64,000 nt of DNA. Origin: Microlunatus lacustris (lineage in GTDB: Bacteria; Actinomycetota; Actinomycetes; Propionibacteriales; Propionibacteriaceae). The position numbers and the translations under genes are program-made. Every line of letters begins with the position of its first letter. Position 1 is the first letter of the stretch. Positions 33,477 to 41,349 of the stretch are shown piece by piece. Location: contig BAAAJN010000003.1 in assembly GCA_039527025.1 (NCBI GenBank), forward strand, positions 1 to 64,000, written 5' to 3'. Below the pieces are notes generated by a model. That model was not told where the DNA came from, made no database searches, and worked only from the letters and a program-made list of their open reading frames with translations.

Positions 33477-35480
33477 ATGCTTTCAGGGGTTGCACGTCAC
33501 TCGTCCGGTTCGGTCCGTCCGCGCGCTGCACGGCTGGTGGCGGCCCTGGCCGTCTCGGCCGTCATCGGGACCGTGGGGCTGGCGCTGCCGGCCCAGGCCG
33601 ACACCAGCACCGGCGGCATCTGCAACGGTGTGGTGAACCAGAAGGCACACCGCGGCGACATCCAGCCGAACCTGCTGAAGGCCGCCGCGCGTCAGAACGC
33701 TGAGCAGATCGCGAAGCTGACCGCCGAGCGGGCCACTCTGGTCACCACGCAGAACAGCCTGACGGCGCAGATCACCGCCGCCGAGAAGGAGATCGCCGCG
33801 CTCGACGCCGAGTACGCCACCCTGGTCGGGAAGATCGACACCACGACCATGTCGCTGACCAAGCTCGAGTCCGACAAGGCGACGCTGACCGCCGCGATCG
33901 CCACCGCCAACGCGGAGCTGACGACCGTGCAGGGCCAGAAGACGACGCTGGTCAACAAGATCACGCCGCTGCAGACGCAGCTGGCGGCCGCCGAGGGCGA
34001 GCTGGCGGGGCTCAAGACGCAGAAGGCCGGTGTGGTCAGCAGCCTGGCGACCAAGGAGGCCGACCTGGCCGCCGCCACGACTCGTCTGCAGACCCTGACC
34101 GGTGCGGCGACGGCAGCGCAGAACACCGTCAACGCCCAGCTGGCCCTCATCGAGACAGCTACCGACGAACTGGCCAAGCTAGTTGCGAATGGTGACGCGG
34201 CGCAGGAGCTGGTGGATGCCGCCGAGAAGAAGCTGGCCGACGCTCGTGCGGCGCTGCCGGCGCTGGAGAGTGCGGCCAAGACCGCCGACACCAACGCCGC
34301 CGCCGCGACCGCGGCCGTCGTCAAGGCCGAGGAGAACCTGCGCCTGGCTGAGCAGAGCGTGACCACCCTCACCCAGCAGATCGGTGCCCTCGACGCCCGG
34401 CTGCCCGTGCTGCGGACCGAGATCGCCGCGCTGCAGGGCGACATCACCACCAAGGACGCCGAGATCGCCGCCAAGCAGAAGGAGATCGCCGCCGCCACCG
34501 CGACGCCGGTCGCCGACGCGGCCGCCCTGCGGACCCAGCTCACCGCCCTCGAGGCCGAGCTCGCGGCCATCAAGGGCAACGCGGACAAGAAGAAGCAGGA
34601 GCTGAACGCCTCGATCACGGCGAAAAAGGCCGAGATCGCCGCCGCCGAGCTGGCCGCCACGAACAGGACCGCGCTGATCACCGCACTGAACGGTGACCTG
34701 ACCAGGTTGCAGGGCCAGCTCGCCACCCTGAACAGCCAGCTGTCGGCCAAGCAGCAGGAGAGCAGCAACCTGCAGCAGCAGCTGCCGGGCCTGCAGACCA
34801 GCCTGGCCGGCGCCAGCCTTCAGGTCACCAGCGCCACGGAGGCGCTGGCGGACAAGAAGGCCGCGCAGACCGCCGCCAACACCGCCCTGAGCGACGCCAA
34901 CGCCGCCGTCACCGCCAAGAAAGTTGAGATCGCCGCCCTGGAGGCCGCACTGCCCGGTCTGACCGGCGACCTCACCGCCGCCAAGGCCGAGATCACCAGG
35001 AAGCAGGGTGAGCTCAAGGCGCTCGAGGACGCGCTGCCCGAACTGCAGGCCACGCTGACCGCCGCGAACACCGCCGTGACCAAGGAGACCGCCGAGGTCA
35101 CCCGCCTCGACGGTGAGGTCACCAAGCTCCTCACGACGCTCGGGACGCTCAACAGCTCGATCACCGCCGCGGAGAACGCGATCCTGTCCCTGCAGAACCA
35201 GCTCACCCCGCTGCAGACCTCGCTGAACACCCTCAACAAGGCGATCAGCGACAAGGAGGCCGCGCTCACCACCGCCAAGGCTGACCTGAACGCCCTCGAC
35301 GCCAAGATCGTCACCGAGTCCGCAACCCTGCGGACGCTGGATAGCGCCAAGAAGGTCAACCGCGACGCCGTCGCCGCACAGAAGACCGTGGTCGCCGGGC
35401 TGCAGGCCCAGTACAAGACAGTCCTCGGCCGGATCGCCGCCATCGACGGCACGATCGCCCTGGGTGGCTGCCTGGCCTGA
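33477..35480 (+). CDS. Secreted giant coiled-coil protein
   Basis: The 667-residue protein begins with a signal peptide (about 1-42, cleavage after LPAQA), then is almost entirely heptad-patterned, rich in Ala, Leu, Thr, Lys and Gln (AAEKEIAALDAEYATLV, LRTQLTALEAELAAIK). Apart from the leader it has exactly two cysteines, one near the mature N terminus (GGICNGVV) and one five residues from the end (GGCLA), and no tryptophan. This suggests a long exported rod, perhaps disulfide-linked at its ends. AAAGGGGATC precedes the ATG. It has no named family I recognise; SMC- or myosin-like matches would reflect the coil only. Two strong hairpins end the transcript. Confidence 0.85.
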   Translation: MLSGVARHSSGSVRPRAARLVAALAVSAVIGTVGLALPAQADTSTGGICNGVVNQKAHRGDIQPNLLKAAARQNAEQIAKLTAERATLVTTQNSLTAQITAAEKEIAALDAEYATLVGKIDTTTMSLTKLESDKATLTAAIATANAELTTVQGQKTTLVNKITPLQTQLAAAEGELAGLKTQKAGVVSSLATKEADLAAATTRLQTLTGAATAAQNTVNAQLALIETATDELAKLVANGDAAQELVDAAEKKLADARAALPALESAAKTADTNAAAATAAVVKAEENLRLAEQSVTTLTQQIGALDARLPVLRTEIAALQGDITTKDAEIAAKQKEIAAATATPVADAAALRTQLTALEAELAAIKGNADKKKQELNASITAKKAEIAAAELAATNRTALITALNGDLTRLQGQLATLNSQLSAKQQESSNLQQQLPGLQTSLAGASLQVTSATEALADKKAAQTAANTALSDANAAVTAKKVEIAALEAALPGLTGDLTAAKAEITRKQGELKALEDALPELQATLTAANTAVTKETAEVTRLDGEVTKLLTTLGTLNSSITAAENAILSLQNQLTPLQTSLNTLNKAISDKEAALTTAKADLNALDAKIVTESATLRTLDSAKKVNRDAVAAQKTVVAGLQAQYKTVLGRIAAIDGTIALGGCLA

Positions 35481-35489
35481 CGGCCAGGA

Positions 35490-35551
35490 GGGCGGACCCG
35501 GCGACGTGTCCGCCCACCAGGAGGGCCCCGGCATCAGCCCGGGGCCCTCCT
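35490..35551 (+). terminator. Two consecutive terminator hairpins
   Basis: The first hairpin is GGGCGGAC / GTCCGCCC (35490-35515). The second is a perfect 13-bp stem AGGAGGGCCCCGG / CCGGGGCCCTCCT with a 7-nt loop (35519-35551). They follow the coiled-coil stop codon by 9 and 38 bp. Confidence 0.9.
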
Positions 35552-35607
35552 GCGTCCCACGGGGCGGCGTTAGCGCTATCCGGCCCCCGGTGCTCGGTTG
35601 AAGCCTC

Positions 35608-35619
35608 TAGGATCGCGGC
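35608..35619 (+). promoter_or_regulatory. -10 element of a leaderless promoter for the sensor kinase
   Basis: TAGGAT (35608-35613) is followed by 6 nt and the ATG at 35620, with no ribosome site. Confidence 0.5.
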
Positions 35620-37059
35620 ATGTCGGGGGGGACGACGGTGTCCGCGGAGGTGCGCGCGCGCGGCGTCCTGGCACGCCCTGGCGTCGCGGCAACCGCTGCG
35701 GGCTGGCTGGTCGGGCTGCTGGTCACCGGGCTGATCGCCCTCACGCCCTACCTCGCCTTCGGCCTGCGGAGCCCGTCGCTGCGGCTGGTGCTGGACACCG
35801 CGGACGCCTGCATCGCTCTGCTGGTGGCCTACCTGGTGCACGCCCGCTTCGTCCGGCGCCGGTACTGGCAGGACCGGTTCCTGGCCCAGGGCCTGGTGCT
35901 GCTCGCGGTGGCCGGCCTGGTCCTGACCACGGCCGTCCGCCAGGTCCCCGGGCTGCTCCCGGGAACGGTGGACATCTGGCTGCCGGTGGCCGTCCGCACG
36001 GCGGGGGCGGTCTGCATCCTGCTCGCGGCGCTCAGCGACGGCCGGCCGGTCCGGCTGCGGTTCGCGCAGCGGCACGCCTGGCTGCTGCCAGCGGCGCTGG
36101 TGGTCGCGATCTCGCTCACGCTCTGGCTGGCCCGGGCCCGGGTCCCGGTGGCCTTCGACCGCACCTACCAGCCGGTCTCGTCGGAGCACCCGCTGCTGAC
36201 CGGGCACCCCGTCCTGCTGGTGGTGCAGGCGGTCGCCGCCCTCTGCTTCGCCGTCGCCTCGGTCGCCTTCGCCGTGCAGTCGGCCCGCGGCCAGGACGAG
36301 CTGCTGCGCTGGCTGGGTCCGGCCTTCGCCCTGGGGGCCTTCGCCCGGCTGAACTACCTGCTCTTCCCCTCCCTCTACACCGACTGGCTCTACACCGGTG
36401 ACCTGCTGCGCACCGGCTGCTACCTGCTGCTGCTCGTCGGCGCCGGCCGCGAGCTGCAGCAGTACTGGGGCGCCCAGACCAGGGCTGCCGTGCTGGAGGA
36501 CCGGCGCCGACTGGCCCGCGAACTCCACGACGGCGTGATCCAGGAGCTCGGCTACATCCGCTCGGAGAGCTACGCCCTGCCCGCCGACCTACCCGCCGCC
36601 GACCGGATCGTGGCCGCCTGCGACCGAGGGCTCGACGAGGCCCGCGCCGCAGTGCAGGCGCTCGGCAGGCCCAGCGACGAACCGCTGGGCTTCGTCCTGA
36701 ACCGAGCGGCGCGCGAGCTGTCGGAGCGCTACCAGGTGGACCTCGACGTCGACGTGGACGAGTCGATCGAGGTCCAGCCCGACCAGCAGCACGCGCTGAT
36801 GCGGATCACCCGGGAGGCCGTCTCCAACGCCGTGCGTCACGGCCGTGCAGAGCGGGTGCAGGTCCGGTTGAGCCGCTCCGGCGGCCTCCACCGTCTGGTG
36901 ATCGAGGACGACGGACGCGGGTTCGACGTCCACCGCGTGGTCGCGGAGAACGCGGGCTACGGTCTGCACAGCATGCGCGACCGGGCCCGCACCCTGCCGG
37001 GCACCTTCGACATCGACGCGCACGCGGGAAACGGGAGTCTGGTGACGGTGACGTGGTGA
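35620..37059 (+). CDS. NarL-type sensor histidine kinase
   Basis: The 479-residue kinase has seven or eight predicted membrane helices in its first 280 residues, with little extracytoplasmic loop, so it probably senses within or at the membrane. The HisKA_3 dimerisation box is RRLARELHDGVIQELGYI with His303; the ATPase domain shows REAVSNAVRHG (N box) and DDGRGFD, then YGLHSMRDRA. It overlaps the response-regulator gene by 7 nt. Signal unknown. Confidence 0.9.
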   Translation: MSGGTTVSAEVRARGVLARPGVAATAAGWLVGLLVTGLIALTPYLAFGLRSPSLRLVLDTADACIALLVAYLVHARFVRRRYWQDRFLAQGLVLLAVAGLVLTTAVRQVPGLLPGTVDIWLPVAVRTAGAVCILLAALSDGRPVRLRFAQRHAWLLPAALVVAISLTLWLARARVPVAFDRTYQPVSSEHPLLTGHPVLLVVQAVAALCFAVASVAFAVQSARGQDELLRWLGPAFALGAFARLNYLLFPSLYTDWLYTGDLLRTGCYLLLLVGAGRELQQYWGAQTRAAVLEDRRRLARELHDGVIQELGYIRSESYALPADLPAADRIVAACDRGLDEARAAVQALGRPSDEPLGFVLNRAARELSERYQVDLDVDVDESIEVQPDQQHALMRITREAVSNAVRHGRAERVQVRLSRSGGLHRLVIEDDGRGFDVHRVVAENAGYGLHSMRDRARTLPGTFDIDAHAGNGSLVTVTW

Positions 37060-37718
37060 ACGACAAGCCGATCCGGCTGGTGATGGCCGACGACAACGCC
37101 CGGATGCGGGCTCAGGTCCGCGCCGCCCTCGAGGCGGGCGGTTGCGAGGTCCTCGCCGAGGGCGCCAGCGCTGAGGAGGCGGTCGCGCTCGTCGCGCAGC
37201 ACCGCCCCGACGTCGCGCTGCTCGACATCCACATGCCCGGCAACGGCATCCAGGCCGCCCAGCAGATCAGCCGCAGCGCACCGCAGACCGCGATCGTGAT
37301 GCTGACCCAGTCCAAGGAGGACGACGACCTGTTCGACTCCCTCCGGGCAGGGGCGTCCGGCTACCTGGTGAAGGGTGCCGACCCCGCGACCCTGGCCGAC
37401 TCGCTCCGAGGGGTTCTGGTGGGCGAGGCGGCCATGCCGCCCCACCTGGTCACCCGGATCATGCAGGAGTTCCGCGGGCCCTCCCGCCGCCGCTTCCTGC
37501 GCAAGTCGGCCGCGGCGGACAAGCTCAGCGCGCGGGAGTGGGAGGTGATGGAGATGCTCAGCCAGGGCCACTCCACCGACGACGTGGCGGGCCGCCTCTT
37601 CGTCTCCCCGACGACGGTGCGGGTGCACGTCTCGTCGGTGCTCAGGAAGTTGCGCGTGAAGGACCGCGAGAGCGCCTTCCGTCTGCTGAGGGGCGAGCCG
37701 GACCCGGTCGAGGGGTGA
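37053..37718 (+). CDS. NarL/FixJ-family response regulator
   Basis: The 221-residue regulator has an acidic pair (Asp13-Asp14), phospho-acceptor Asp58 in VALLDIHMPG, Lys in VKGAD and a LuxR-type helix-turn-helix (LSAREWEVMEMLSQGHSTDDVAGRL) at about 150-210. It overlaps the kinase stop codon. Two GTG codons in a row (37053, 37056) are possible starts. The matching inverted repeats before the flanking genes at 33477 and 37862 are its best candidate targets, though binding is inferred. Confidence 0.9.
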   Translation: MVNDKPIRLVMADDNARMRAQVRAALEAGGCEVLAEGASAEEAVALVAQHRPDVALLDIHMPGNGIQAAQQISRSAPQTAIVMLTQSKEDDDLFDSLRAGASGYLVKGADPATLADSLRGVLVGEAAMPPHLVTRIMQEFRGPSRRRFLRKSAAADKLSAREWEVMEMLSQGHSTDDVAGRLFVSPTTVRVHVSSVLRKLRVKDRESAFRLLRGEPDPVEG

Positions 37719-37732
37719 GCGCCCCGAGCCAC

Positions 37733-37754
37733 GGCGTTTAGGAAGTCGAACGCC
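37733..37754. promoter_or_regulatory. GTTTA-N6-CGAAC site upstream of the DUF6907-like gene
   Basis: GGCGTT and AACGCC are 6-bp arms of a dyad whose core GTTTAGGAAGTCGAAC has the GTT(C/T)A-N6-(T/C)GAAC form of the sites before the coiled-coil gene. Its centre lies 42.5 bp before a TAGCGT -10-like element at 37786-37791, nearly the same spacing as at 33370/33412. Confidence 0.65.
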
Positions 37755-37861
37755 TCGGGCCCTCCTGCCCGGGGCGTCCGCGCACTAGCGTGGACGGATC
37801 GACCGCGGTCTCTGGACAGAGAAGTCCGAGGACCGTGGCCTCAGCCGACCGAGGAGCAGGC

Positions 37862-38179
37862 ATGTCGTCCACCGAGGACCTGAGCCGGGACATCCTCCCG
37901 CGGGCCGCCGCCCTCGGCTGCCCCCCGTGGTGCGTCACCGGGCACGGCGTGCACCTCGGCGAGGAGGACTGGCTGCACTGCAGCGAGCCGCTCCCGCTCA
38001 CCGACGGCGTGGCGGCCCAGCTCTGCCTGTCGATCGACCCGACCACCCGCACCGAGGACGGCCCCTACCTGGTCGTCGGCAGCACTGAGTACAGCCTGGA
38101 GGACGCCCAGGCCCTCGCCCTCCGGCTGCTCACTCTGGCCAGCACCGGCTCGGACCGCCTGGGCGTGCCCACCGTCTGA
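37862..38179 (+). CDS. Small DUF6907-like protein
   Basis: The 105-residue protein has a CPPWCVTGH motif near residue 20, a later HC pair (DWLHCSEPL), and VVGSTEYSLEDAQALALRLL at its end, as in DUF6907 proteins of actinobacteria. A Cys/His-based metal site is plausible. GAGGAGCAGGC precedes the ATG, in a 70-nt leader. It lies just after the response regulator and has its own promoter. Confidence 0.65.
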   Translation: MSSTEDLSRDILPRAAALGCPPWCVTGHGVHLGEEDWLHCSEPLPLTDGVAAQLCLSIDPTTRTEDGPYLVVGSTEYSLEDAQALALRLLTLASTGSDRLGVPTV

Positions 38180-38213
38180 GCCGGCGCCCGGTCCGACGTG
38201 CCAGGATCGGGGC

Positions 38214-38666
38214 ATGCGCCCGCCCGTGCCCCCGTTCACCGCCGAGACCGCCGCGCAGAAGGTGCAAGCGGCCGAGGACGCCTGGAACACCCGCGACCCG
38301 CAGAAGGTCGCCGCGGCCTACACCCCGGACACGGTGTGGCGGAACCGCTCGGAGTTCCTCACCGGTCGGGCCGAGGTCGAGGCCTTCCTCACCCGCAAGT
38401 GGGAGACCGAGCAGGACTACGCCCTGCGCAAGTCGTTGTGGGCGTTCACCGAGGACCGGATCGCCGTCCGCTTCCAGTACGAGTGGCGGGACGCGTCGGG
38501 CCAGTGGTGGCGCAGCCACGGCAACGAGAACTGGGAGTTCGACGCCGAGGGCTACATGCGCCGGCGTGAGGCGAGCATCAACGACGTGCCCATCGGCGAG
38601 GACGAGCGCCGCATCTTCGGGTCGCGCCCGGAGTCCGAGCGCGGCGTCGAGCTGCCGCTGCGCTGA
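38214..38666 (+). CDS. SnoaL/NTF2-like DUF1348 protein
   Basis: The 150-residue protein has the NTF2-like alpha+beta pattern (AEDAWNTRDPQKVAAAYTPD, WRNRSEFLTGRAEVEAFLTR) and the DUF1348-type ending WEFDAEGYMRRREASINDVPI. Family role unknown; the fold makes a small-molecule pocket. CAGGAT lies 6 nt before the ATG (leaderless type). Confidence 0.85.
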   Translation: MRPPVPPFTAETAAQKVQAAEDAWNTRDPQKVAAAYTPDTVWRNRSEFLTGRAEVEAFLTRKWETEQDYALRKSLWAFTEDRIAVRFQYEWRDASGQWWRSHGNENWEFDAEGYMRRREASINDVPIGEDERRIFGSRPESERGVELPLR

Positions 38667-38684
38667 TTCCCCGTGGCCGCGGGG

Positions 38685-39521
38685 TCAGTACAGGTCCGGC
38701 CGCCGGTCGGTGAACGCGTGGTTGTACGGGCCGACGTCCTTGGCCAGCGCCCGGTCGAGGTCCAGCTCGGCCAGCAGCGTCGTCTCCTCGCCCTGCGCCG
38801 GCCCGGCGACGGGGTAGCCCTCGACGTCGCAGATGATGCTGCCGCCGATCCACTCCACGCCCCGCTCGGCGCCGACCCGGTCGGTGACCACGACGAAGAC
38901 GCGGTTGACGGCGGCGAAGGCCTGCGCCTTGACCACCTCGGGCGCCCGCTCCCCCGGCGGCGGGGAGTTGGTCGGCCAGTTCGAGGGGGCGACGACGATC
39001 TGCGCGCCGCGCAGGGCCACGTCGCGGACCATCTCGGGGAACTCGAGGTCGTAGCAGATCATCGCTGCCAGGACCCCGATGCTGGTCTGCACCACCGGCG
39101 CCCGCTCGGTGCCGACGGCGAACATCGTCTTCTCGGTGCCCCACAGGTGGGTCTTGCGGTAGACGGCGAGCAGCCGGCCGGCGTCCAGCACGACCAGGCT
39201 GTTGAAGGGCCGCTCGCCGTCGGCTCGCTCGCAGAACCCCGCGACCAGCACGATGCCGTGCCGTGCGGACAGTTCGGTCAGCAGCGTCACCGTCGGCCCG
39301 TCGACCGGCTCGGACCTCTCGCGGGCTTCCGCAAGGTCGGCGAACACGTAGCCCGACGTCACCAGCTCGGGCAGCACGACCAGGTCCGCTCCGCGCGCCA
39401 CCGCGTCGTCGACGGCGGTGACCACCCGGCGGCGGTTGCCCTCGACGTCGTCGATGTCGATCCGCAGCTGGCACGCCGCGACGGTGGTGGTGCCGGTCGG
39501 GGCGGCCGCGGGAACACTCAT
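38685..39521 (-). CDS. Carbon-nitrogen hydrolase (nitrilase superfamily), copy 1
   Basis: The 278-residue enzyme has the nitrilase triad Glu52 (VVLPELVTSG), Lys123 (YRKTHLW) and Cys156 (MICYDLEFPE). It should hydrolyse an amide or carbamoyl bond; N-carbamoylputrescine-like or omega-amidase substrates are typical. The ATG overlaps the stop of the upstream methyltransferase gene (ATGA). It ends DRRPDLY, almost the same as the paralogue at 40528. Confidence 0.9.
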   Translation of the reverse strand: MSVPAAAPTGTTTVAACQLRIDIDDVEGNRRRVVTAVDDAVARGADLVVLPELVTSGYVFADLAEARERSEPVDGPTVTLLTELSARHGIVLVAGFCERADGERPFNSLVVLDAGRLLAVYRKTHLWGTEKTMFAVGTERAPVVQTSIGVLAAMICYDLEFPEMVRDVALRGAQIVVAPSNWPTNSPPPGERAPEVVKAQAFAAVNRVFVVVTDRVGAERGVEWIGGSIICDVEGYPVAGPAQGEETTLLAELDLDRALAKDVGPYNHAFTDRRPDLY

Positions 39522-40090
39522 GGTCGCCATCCTGCCCGGCGCACCTCCAGCACCCCGGCCGGTCCGGGTGGTGGCGGGATGAACGCCTGCGGCGGCAGCC
39601 GGTCCAGGGCGCTCGCGGCGTACTCCGGCCCCAGCCCGCGACGTCGGGACCCGGCCGCCTGCTGGACCAGCCCGCGGGGCAGCACCAGGTGCGCCGACAG
39701 CAGGGCGCTGTGCCGGGCGGTCAGGGCCCGCAGCAGCGGTACGCCGAGCGTCCACGGCGGGTTGGCCACCACCCGGAACGCCCCGGACGGCCACCGGAAG
39801 TCCGCCAGGTCGGCCTCCACCACGGTGACCGTGCCGGCCTCGCGGCCGCGCACCGGAGCGAAGCGGGTGCGGAGCCGAGCAGCGCGTCCGGGGTGCAGCT
39901 CGACGGCCAGCACCCGGGCCCCGGCAGCCCGCAGCGGCTCGGTGAGCGCGCCGTCGCCGGCGCCGAGGTCGAGCACCAGGTCGCCGGGCCGGATCCCCGC
40001 CGCCCGGACCAGGCGCTGGGCCCGGTCAGGGTGCAGCCGGTGCCATCCCCAGCGCCGCTCGGGCCCGCCGGGGGCCCCGGACACGCGCAA
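39518..40090 (-). CDS. Small rRNA-adenine-methyltransferase-like (KsgA/Erm family) protein
   Basis: The 190-residue protein has a class I methyltransferase fold: motif I VLDLGAGDGALTEPL, acidic strand VLAVELHPGR and motif IV VVANPPWTLG, where Erm/KsgA enzymes have N(I/L)P(Y/F). It is short for an Erm (usually 240-300 residues), lacking the C-terminal helical domain. TTG at 40090 or GTG at 40084 are possible starts. Target RNA unknown. Confidence 0.65.
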   Translation of the reverse strand: MRVSGAPGGPERRWGWHRLHPDRAQRLVRAAGIRPGDLVLDLGAGDGALTEPLRAAGARVLAVELHPGRAARLRTRFAPVRGREAGTVTVVEADLADFRWPSGAFRVVANPPWTLGVPLLRALTARHSALLSAHLVLPRGLVQQAAGSRRRGLGPEYAASALDRLPPQAFIPPPPGPAGVLEVRRAGWRP

Positions 40091-40183
40091 CCATCCAGAC
40101 CATGATCATGGTCGAGGACGCTAGCTCCTTGCCATCGCGCCGGGCACCTGCTTTTCCGGCCGGGCCGTCGCCTGCGGATCCGC

Positions 40184-40465
40184 TCAGCGTCGGGCGCGCC
40201 CGTCCAGCCGCAGGGTGGTGGACTCGTCGCGGTGGCTGCCGGCGCTGCCGACGTGGGCGTCGCTGATCGTCGCGCCGTTCTTCAGCACGTGGACGAACGC
40301 CATGGCGTGCCCGCGGCCGACGCCCCACTCGTCCTTGAGCCAGGCCACCACCTCACCGGCCTTGCTGTCCGGACCGAGGCCCCGCGCGCGGGCGAGCACG
40401 AGCAGCTGCTCGGGGGTCTGGCCGGTCTTGTCCTCGAGCGCGTCGAGGTAGGCCTGGAACGACAT
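40184..40465 (-). CDS. DUF4287 protein
   Basis: The 93-residue protein matches DUF4287 (MSFQAYLDALEDKTGQTPEQLL, WLKDEWGVGRGHAMAFVHVL), a small helical family often seen near, or fused to, DUF5655 proteins. Function unknown. It follows nitrilase copy 2 on the same strand. Confidence 0.85.
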   Translation of the reverse strand: MSFQAYLDALEDKTGQTPEQLLVLARARGLGPDSKAGEVVAWLKDEWGVGRGHAMAFVHVLKNGATISDAHVGSAGSHRDESTTLRLDGRARR

Positions 40466-40527
40466 CGGTGCCTCCTGAGTCGGTGGGTCAGGGGCTGAGA
40501 CCCGGCGACGGACCGGGACTCATCGCC

Positions 40528-41331
40528 TCAGTACAGGTCGGTCCGCCGGTCGGCGAAGACGTGGTTGCGGATGCTGATCTGCTTGTCCAGGGCCGCCTCG
40601 ACGTCGACGTCGGCCACCAGCACGGTGGTGGCCCCGAACTCCGGCCCGGCCGCCCGGTGACCCGACACCTCGCAGATCACGCTGCCGCCGACCCAGCGGA
40701 CGCCGCGCTCGGGGCCCACGCGGTCGGCGACCACCACCACCACGTGGTAGGTCGAGGCCATCGCCATCGCCTTGCCGACCTCCGGCGGGCGGGTGTTCGG
40801 GTTGTCCGAGTCCGGCCAGTTCGCCGGTGACGCGACCACCTGGGCACCGCGTCGGGCGACCTCCCGCACCACCTCGGGGAAGGCCAGGTCGTAGCAGATC
40901 AGCGGGGCCACCGCGCCGACCCGGGTGGCGACGACAGGAGGGAGCCGGTCGCCGGGGGTGAAGTGCAGCTTCTCCTTGTCCCACAGGTGGGTCTTGCGGT
41001 AGACGGCCAGCACCTCACCGCCGTCGACGACCACAGCGCTGTTGTAGGGCTTGTCCCGTCCCGAGACCTCGCAGAACCCGCCGACCACGGCGATCCCGTG
41101 CTCGCGCGACAGCTGGCGGAACAGCTCGACCGACGGACCCGTCACCGGCTCCGCGCGGTCGGAGCACTCCTCGGCATCGCGCCAGATCGAGCCGCAGAGC
41201 GTCAGCTCCGGCAGCACGACCAGCTGCGCACCCCGCCCGGCCGCCTCGGCCACCGCCTCGGCGACGATCCGGTGGGTCTTGACCGGGTCGTCGATGTCGA
41301 CCGGCACCTGGCAGGCGGCGAGCAGGGTCAC
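40528..41331 (-). CDS. Carbon-nitrogen hydrolase (nitrilase superfamily), copy 2
   Basis: The 267-residue enzyme has the triad Glu42 (VVLPELTLCG), Lys113 (YRKTHLW) and Cys146 (LICYDLAFPE). It is a paralogue of copy 1 and ends DRRTDLY. The GTG start lies 18 bp after the bicupin gene, placing it as the third enzyme in the LacI-linked unit. An amide or carbamate on the cluster's substrate is implied. Confidence 0.9.
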   Translation of the reverse strand: MTLLAACQVPVDIDDPVKTHRIVAEAVAEAAGRGAQLVVLPELTLCGSIWRDAEECSDRAEPVTGPSVELFRQLSREHGIAVVGGFCEVSGRDKPYNSAVVVDGGEVLAVYRKTHLWDKEKLHFTPGDRLPPVVATRVGAVAPLICYDLAFPEVVREVARRGAQVVASPANWPDSDNPNTRPPEVGKAMAMASTYHVVVVVADRVGPERGVRWVGGSVICEVSGHRAAGPEFGATTVLVADVDVEAALDKQISIRNHVFADRRTDLY

Positions 41332-41349
41332 GGTGTGTCCGGTCCGAGG

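Noticed and set aside
33425..33703. Small plus-strand ORF overlapping the coiled-coil gene start
   Set aside because: It is a frame-shifted reading of the signal-peptide region with low-complexity composition.
39518..40090. Macrolide-resistance erm gene
   Set aside because: Too short, lacks the C-terminal domain and has NPPW rather than the usual Erm motif.
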